Notes under the pieces: model-generated
Database searches by the model: none
What the model was told of the DNA's origin: nothing
Seen by the model: only the letters and a program-made list of their open reading frames with translations
Source of the DNA: Holophaga sp.
GTDB lineage: Bacteria > Acidobacteriota > Holophagae > Holophagales > Holophagaceae
Assembly: GCA_031292735.1 (NCBI GenBank)
Contig: JARLGP010000022.1
Span: 1-9,497 of the forward strand
Reading direction: 5' to 3'
Length of the DNA stretch: 9,497 nt
Part shown: positions 7,094-9,497 of the stretch, piece by piece
Layout of the letters: each line of letters opens with the position of its first letter
How positions within the stretch are numbered: the stretch's first letter is position 1
Made by a program: the position numbers and the translations under genes

Positions 7094-7210
7094 ATGGTGT
7101 CGGAACCATTGTCTATGAATGCGCTGATTTCCCAGGGCGGACCGGAGCTCGGCGCCGTCGCCACGTTCATGCTTTGCCTGATCCGGCTGCTGGCCCGCCT
7201 TGGCGGGTAG
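7094..7210 (+). CDS. 38-aa hydrophobic micro-protein, first of a tandem pair
   Basis: I do not recognise this gene. ATG 7094 has GGAGG 4 nt upstream (7085-7089). The frame runs MVSEPLSMNALISQGGPELG, then a hydrophobic stretch AVATFMLCLIRLLARLGG to a TAG. The last 18 residues could form one short membrane helix with two arginines on its face, or an amphipathic membrane-binding helix. The same frame is open back to an ATG at 6980 (76 codons), but that start has no ribosome site and adds a hydrophilic, proline- and glycine-rich stretch, so the short form is preferred. It lies 15 bases upstream of a second frame of identical length and diverges from trmD. The size and hydrophobicity resemble type I toxins and small respiratory-complex subunits, but no homology is claimed. 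Confidence 0.5.
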   Translation: MVSEPLSMNALISQGGPELGAVATFMLCLIRLLARLGG

Positions 7211-7225
7211 CGCCAGGAGGTCCTC

Positions 7226-7342
7226 ATGTTCCATCCCCTAGGCGCCCTTTCTTCGGCACTGGGCCTCGATATCCTGTCCGTGGTCATCGCCGTGCTGTCC
7301 CTGATCCACACCCTGTGGGGCCTGTTCGTCCGGGCGGACTAG
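7226..7342 (+). CDS. 38-aa single-helix membrane micro-protein, second of a tandem pair
   Basis: I do not recognise this gene. AGGAGG (7215-7220) lies exactly 5 nt before ATG 7226, as good a ribosome site as any in the window. The product begins MFHPLGALSSALGLD, continues with a clear transmembrane helix of about 17-19 residues (ILSVVIAVLSLIHTLWGLF) and ends VRAD. It is the same length as the frame before it, and only 15 bases separate them, so the two are probably translated together. Thirty bases after its stop comes a hairpin with a short T run, which fits a compact two-gene transcript. An N-terminus of no net charge and a short tail with Arg and Asp give no firm orientation. Function is unknown; a small membrane regulator, toxin-like peptide or complex subunit is possible. 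Confidence 0.55.
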   Translation: MFHPLGALSSALGLDILSVVIAVLSLIHTLWGLFVRAD

Positions 7343-7371
7343 GCTCCTGCCGAATCCAAGGTCCAAGCTGG

Positions 7372-7398
7372 CCCGAGGGCACTGGTGCCCTTGGGTTT
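7372..7398 (+). terminator. Terminator hairpin of the micro-gene pair, used as intron target
   Basis: CCCGAGGGCA (7372-7381) pairs with TGCCCTTGGG (7386-7395), with one G-U pair and a CTGG loop. TTT follows at 7396-7398. The group II intron begins at the next base. Joining the exons would give TTTGTCAATTTT, a plausible longer T-rich tail. Insertion directly 3' of a terminator stem is the known habit of IIC introns. Confidence 0.75.
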
Positions 7399-7808
7399 GT
7401 GTGCCGGGCATGTCCGGCAGCTTCGAGGGTGCAAGTCCCTCGTCCAACCTGATGGAGGTGAAGGATAGCGAAGCGCAAGGGCAGTTCCGTGAGGGCCTGT
7501 CTGAAAGAAGCGTGGAGCAAAGGCGCGAGCCGACGAACAGAAACTGGATACAAGGCATATCTGATCGGACGAGCGGGCAAACGACCGTAAAGTCCATATC
7601 CATCAAGGGTCAGGAGTGTAAATCCAGCGGTTGTGCGCCGAAGGCTGCAGGGCTTACCCCGGGAGATCTGCTCATCGTCCCCGGAATCGAGGACTGAGGG
7701 GGTCGCGAGGCCTCCTGACCGGTGGGCAGAAGTCAGCAGAGGGCATAGTACGGGGCGACCCGGAAGGCCCGAACGAGTGGAATTGGCAAGTAGGAGGGAT
7801 GACTCGGC

Positions 7809-9188
7809 GTGGCTAAGCGGCTGAAAATCCAGGAAATCCTGGCCTTGGATCCGGTGGGAGGGGCTGAAGGTCCGGAACCCGTGCGCCAAGGGACCGAAAC
7901 CAAGTCGGCGAAGTCCCCCACCGAAAGCTCGGTGGAAACGCGATTGATCGAGGAGGTTATCAACCGAGACAACCTTTTCAAGGCATTGAAGCGCGTGAAG
8001 GCCAACGGGGGATCACCAGGCGCGGATGGTCTGACCGTCCAGCAGTTGCCGGACTTCCTCCGTGAGAACTGGCCGCGCATCAGGGAGGAACTGGTGGCGG
8101 GCACATACAAGCCGCAACCTGTGAGACGGGTCGAGATACCCAAGCCGGATGGGGGAACGAGAAAACTCGGAATCCCTTCCGCCGTGGATCGGCTCATCCA
8201 GCAGGCGGTGCTTCAGGTGCTCCAGCCCCGATGGGACCCGACCTTTTCCGTGAACAGCTTCGGTTTCAGGCCGGGCCGTTCGGCGCATCAGGCAGTGGCG
8301 AAAGCGCAGAGCTATATCCAGGAGGGATTCCGCTGGGTTGTGGATCTCGACCTGGAGAAGTTCTTTGACCGCGTGAACCACGACCTCCTGATGGGCCGGG
8401 TGGCCAAACGGATCAGCGACAAGCGCCTGCTCAAGCTGATCCGGGGGTTCCTGGAAGCGGGTGTCATGGAAAACGGCCTAGTCGGACCAACCGACGAGGG
8501 TACGCCACAAGGCGGCCCACTCTCTCCTCTCCTGAGTAACCTGCTGCTGGACGACCTGGACCGGGAGTTGGAGCAACGCGGGCACCGATTCGTGAGATAT
8601 GCGGACGACAGTAACGTATACGTCCGTAGCGAACGAGCCGGCCTGCGGGTGCTGGAAAGCCTGACGGCCTTCCTCGCCGGAAAGCTCAAGCTGAAGGTCA
8701 ACGAGTCCAAAAGCGCAGTGGCGCGTCCGATGGACCGGAAGTTCCTTGGATTCAGCTTCACGAATGGGGAGAAGGTCAAGAGGCGCATCGCGCCCAAGTC
8801 CGTCCTCCGTTTCAAGGCGAAAATCCGGGAGCTTACGCGGCGTTCGCGGGGTGTAGGCATCGACCGGATGGTCGGGGATCTCCGTCGCTACCTGAATGGG
8901 TGGCTGGGATACTTCGGCTTCTGCGAGACGCCATCGACATTGTCGGCACTGGAGGGCTGGCTGCGCAGGCGCCTCCGCTGCTTCCTGTGGAAGCAATGGA
9001 AGCGCGGGCGGATCCGGTTCAAGGAACTCACTACCAGGGGTGTGGGCAAGAATCTCGCCGCGAAAACGGCGGGAAGCCCCCACGGCCCATGGCGGCTGAG
9101 CAACAGTCCAGCCTTGGCGATTGCCCTGGGCAACGATACCTTCAAGAGGCTCGGCCTCCCCGCCTTGGTCATTCGTGCGACCACTTAA
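7809..9188 (+). CDS. ltrA: Group II intron reverse transcriptase/maturase
   Basis: This 459-aa intron-encoded protein helps the intron RNA fold and splice, then copies it into DNA. The RT fingers and palm cover about 45-310: IPKPDGGTRKLGIPSAVDRLIQ (110-131), SFGFRPGRSAHQAV (150-163), motif A VVDLDLEKFFD with catalytic D181, GTPQGGPLSPLLSN (231-244), and the active-site box YADD (264-267). The maturase (X) domain follows from about 335 to 400, including LRRYLNGWLGYFGF. The tail ends GPWRLSNSPALAIALG-LGLPAL. No HNH endonuclease follows, which is typical of class C. GTG 7809 is used because an in-frame TGA lies at 7800-7802. AGGAGGG (7792-7798) stands about 10 nt upstream; the ATG directly after it opens only a 5-codon frame (7799-7816) that overlaps the GTG. 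The gene symbol is the generic family name. Confidence 0.95.
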   Translation: MAKRLKIQEILALDPVGGAEGPEPVRQGTETKSAKSPTESSVETRLIEEVINRDNLFKALKRVKANGGSPGADGLTVQQLPDFLRENWPRIREELVAGTYKPQPVRRVEIPKPDGGTRKLGIPSAVDRLIQQAVLQVLQPRWDPTFSVNSFGFRPGRSAHQAVAKAQSYIQEGFRWVVDLDLEKFFDRVNHDLLMGRVAKRISDKRLLKLIRGFLEAGVMENGLVGPTDEGTPQGGPLSPLLSNLLLDDLDRELEQRGHRFVRYADDSNVYVRSERAGLRVLESLTAFLAGKLKLKVNESKSAVARPMDRKFLGFSFTNGEKVKRRIAPKSVLRFKAKIRELTRRSRGVGIDRMVGDLRRYLNGWLGYFGFCETPSTLSALEGWLRRRLRCFLWKQWKRGRIRFKELTTRGVGKNLAAKTAGSPHGPWRLSNSPALAIALGNDTFKRLGLPALVIRATT

Positions 9189-9196
9189 TCCGCTCG

Positions 9197-9230
9197 AACC
9201 GCCGTGTACGGACCCGTACGCACGGTGGTG
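9197..9230 (+). ncRNA. Group II intron domain V (catalytic hairpin)
   Basis: This is a 34-nt hairpin. CCGCCGTG (9199-9206) pairs with CACGGTGG (9221-9228) and TACG (9207-9210) with CGTA (9215-9218), capped by GACC. The required two-base bulge is CG at 9219-9220. The catalytic triad is CGC at 9200-9202, facing GTG with the expected G-U pair. CGC rather than AGC is the triad seen in IIC introns such as that of Oceanobacillus iheyensis. All key parts are intact. Confidence 0.9.
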
Positions 9231-9232
9231 TG

Positions 9233-9261
9233 ACAGGGAAAGCCCGCGAGGGCCTACCTAT
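9233..9261 (+). ncRNA. Group II intron domain VI with candidate branch-point A
   Basis: GCCC/GGGC closes a GCGA tetraloop (9242-9253), and a lower AGG/CCT stem encloses an internal loop. A9256, in the CTA of that loop, is six bases from the 3' end and is the likely branch-point adenosine for lariat formation. The intron ends at T9261, giving an AT 3' end. Confidence 0.75.
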
Positions 9262-9429
9262 GTCAATTTTAAAGCCCCCGGCTCTGCCGGGGGATGTTTT
9301 ACTTCGACATCATGTTCCATGAATCTAATTCTCAGCCAAATCTCATCCAACTGCTCTGCGGGCTCAATCAAAATATGTAGCCGTCATGCCTGCTATGAAA
9401 GCCTAAACGAAATGTAGAAATAGTGTGGT
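9262..9429. other. AT-richer 3' flank of the intron with a relic-like open frame
   Basis: The base composition drops clearly below that of the rest of the window. On the minus strand, an open frame of about 41 codons runs from 9383 to a TAG at 9258-9260 that lies inside the intron end. It reads in part LIEPAEQLDEIWLRIR and VKHPPAEPGALKLT, but has no good start or ribosome site. It could be a decayed small gene or chance. Nothing else convincing is seen here apart from the hairpin at 9275-9293. Confidence 0.3.
9275..9293. terminator. Strong bidirectional terminator-like hairpin
   Basis: CCCCCGGC (9275-9282) and GCCGGGGG (9286-9293) form a perfect 8-bp stem with a TCT loop. AAA precedes it and ATGTTTT follows it, so it could end transcription from either side, most likely from the minus-strand frame at the right edge. 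It could also be the terminal hairpin of a neighbouring insertion element. Confidence 0.55.
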
Positions 9430-9497
9430 TTAAGCATTTGACGGAACCGGCGTGATTTGGACATTCAGGCCCAGTCTCTGGAGCCCCCGCAGGTGCC
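9430..9497 (-). CDS. C-terminal end of an unidentified protein, cut by the window edge
   Basis: Reading leftwards from the edge, the frame gives HLRGLQRLGLNVQITPVPSN, then A and a TAA at 9432-9430. The strand-helix-strand feel and the LGLNVQITPV ending look like the tail of a real protein, and several transposase families end in a similar way. Twenty-one codons are too few to name it. The AT-rich DNA and hairpin downstream would fit an insertion sequence end. Confidence 0.35.
   Translation of the reverse strand, partial: HLRGLQRLGLNVQITPVPSNA

Larger units (their letters stand above)
7399..9261 (+). mobile_element. Group II intron, IIC-type, full length
   Basis: The 1863-nt element starts with GTGTGCC (7399) and ends ...CCTACCTAT (9261), matching the GUGYG and AY ends of group II introns. 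Domain I begins with CCGGGCATGTCCGG and the stem GAGGG-TGCAAGT-CCCTC (7425-7441), common in bacterial introns. Domains I-III fill 7399-7808 and hold no other gene. Domain IV encodes the reverse transcriptase, and domains V and VI are complete. AAAC at 7579-7582 could be the exon-binding site for GTTT (7395-7398), but this is not proven. The IIC assignment rests on three points: a CGC triad in domain V, insertion after a terminator hairpin, and a maturase without an endonuclease domain. All parts are intact, so it may still splice and move. Such introns spread by copying into the terminators of other genes. Confidence 0.9.

Noticed and set aside
7039..7452. Plus-strand open frame of 137 codons running through both micro-genes into the intron
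   Set aside because: It crosses the terminator and the intron 5' splice site. Its Arg/Pro-rich composition is typical of a shadow frame.
7799..7816. A 5-codon frame (MTRRG) just after AGGAGG, overlapping the start of the intron reverse transcriptase
   Set aside because: Too short to be treated as a gene. The AGGAGGG more likely serves the GTG at 7809, with possible coupling noted in that entry.
7284..7889. Minus-strand open frame of 201 codons opposite the micro-genes and intron domain I
   Set aside because: It overlaps structured intron RNA and the reverse transcriptase start, and shows no motif. It is a by-product of the opposite strand.

Overview
The window is GC-rich chromosomal DNA from a bacterium. 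A signal-peptide FKBP and a receiver-type signalling protein fit a Gram-negative, high-GC lineage. A Holophaga/Geothrix-like acidobacterium is only a guess from overall protein flavour; no phylogenetic marker was compared. Most of the window is ordinary core genome on the minus strand, followed by a plus-strand accessory strip and a mobile group II intron on the right.

Minus strand, read right to left in transcription order: trmD (tRNA m1G37 methyltransferase, 6965-6177), a 123-base gap, rplS (ribosomal protein L19, 6053-5688), then a textbook Rho-independent terminator (5664-5636). Next comes a second cluster. It has a 14-codon leader peptide (5563-5519) with a perfect Shine-Dalgarno, whose stop overlaps the start of a two-receiver response regulator (5522-4674). 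It continues with an M16 zinc protease (4637-3351), an exported FKBP-type prolyl isomerase (3288-2860), a MocR-type GntR/aminotransferase regulator (2802-1324) and a branched-chain amino acid aminotransferase, ilvE (1313-201). Gaps between the annotated genes of this cluster are 10 to 62 bases, so much of it could be one transcript. The ilvE stop codon is the edge of an unusually regular nested inverted repeat (70-201).

Plus strand: divergent from trmD lie two tandem micro-genes of exactly 38 codons each (7094-7210 and 7226-7342). Each has a strong Shine-Dalgarno and one hydrophobic segment. They are followed by a terminator hairpin (7372-7395). Directly after its short T run, a group II intron is inserted (7399-9261). 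It has a GTGTG 5' end, a complete domain V with a CGC triad, a domain VI with a candidate branch-point A, and an intact 459-aa reverse transcriptase/maturase without an endonuclease domain. These traits together match the bacterial IIC class, which targets terminators.

Downstream of the intron (9262-9497) the DNA is visibly richer in A+T. It holds a strong bidirectional hairpin and, at the edge, the C-terminal end of an unidentified minus-strand reading frame. This may be the remnant or edge of another element.

The items most worth a second look are the twin 38-aa membrane micro-proteins, the structured element at the end of ilvE, the leader peptide coupled to the response regulator, and the intron splitting a terminator. 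No defence system, CRISPR array, tRNA or rRNA was seen.
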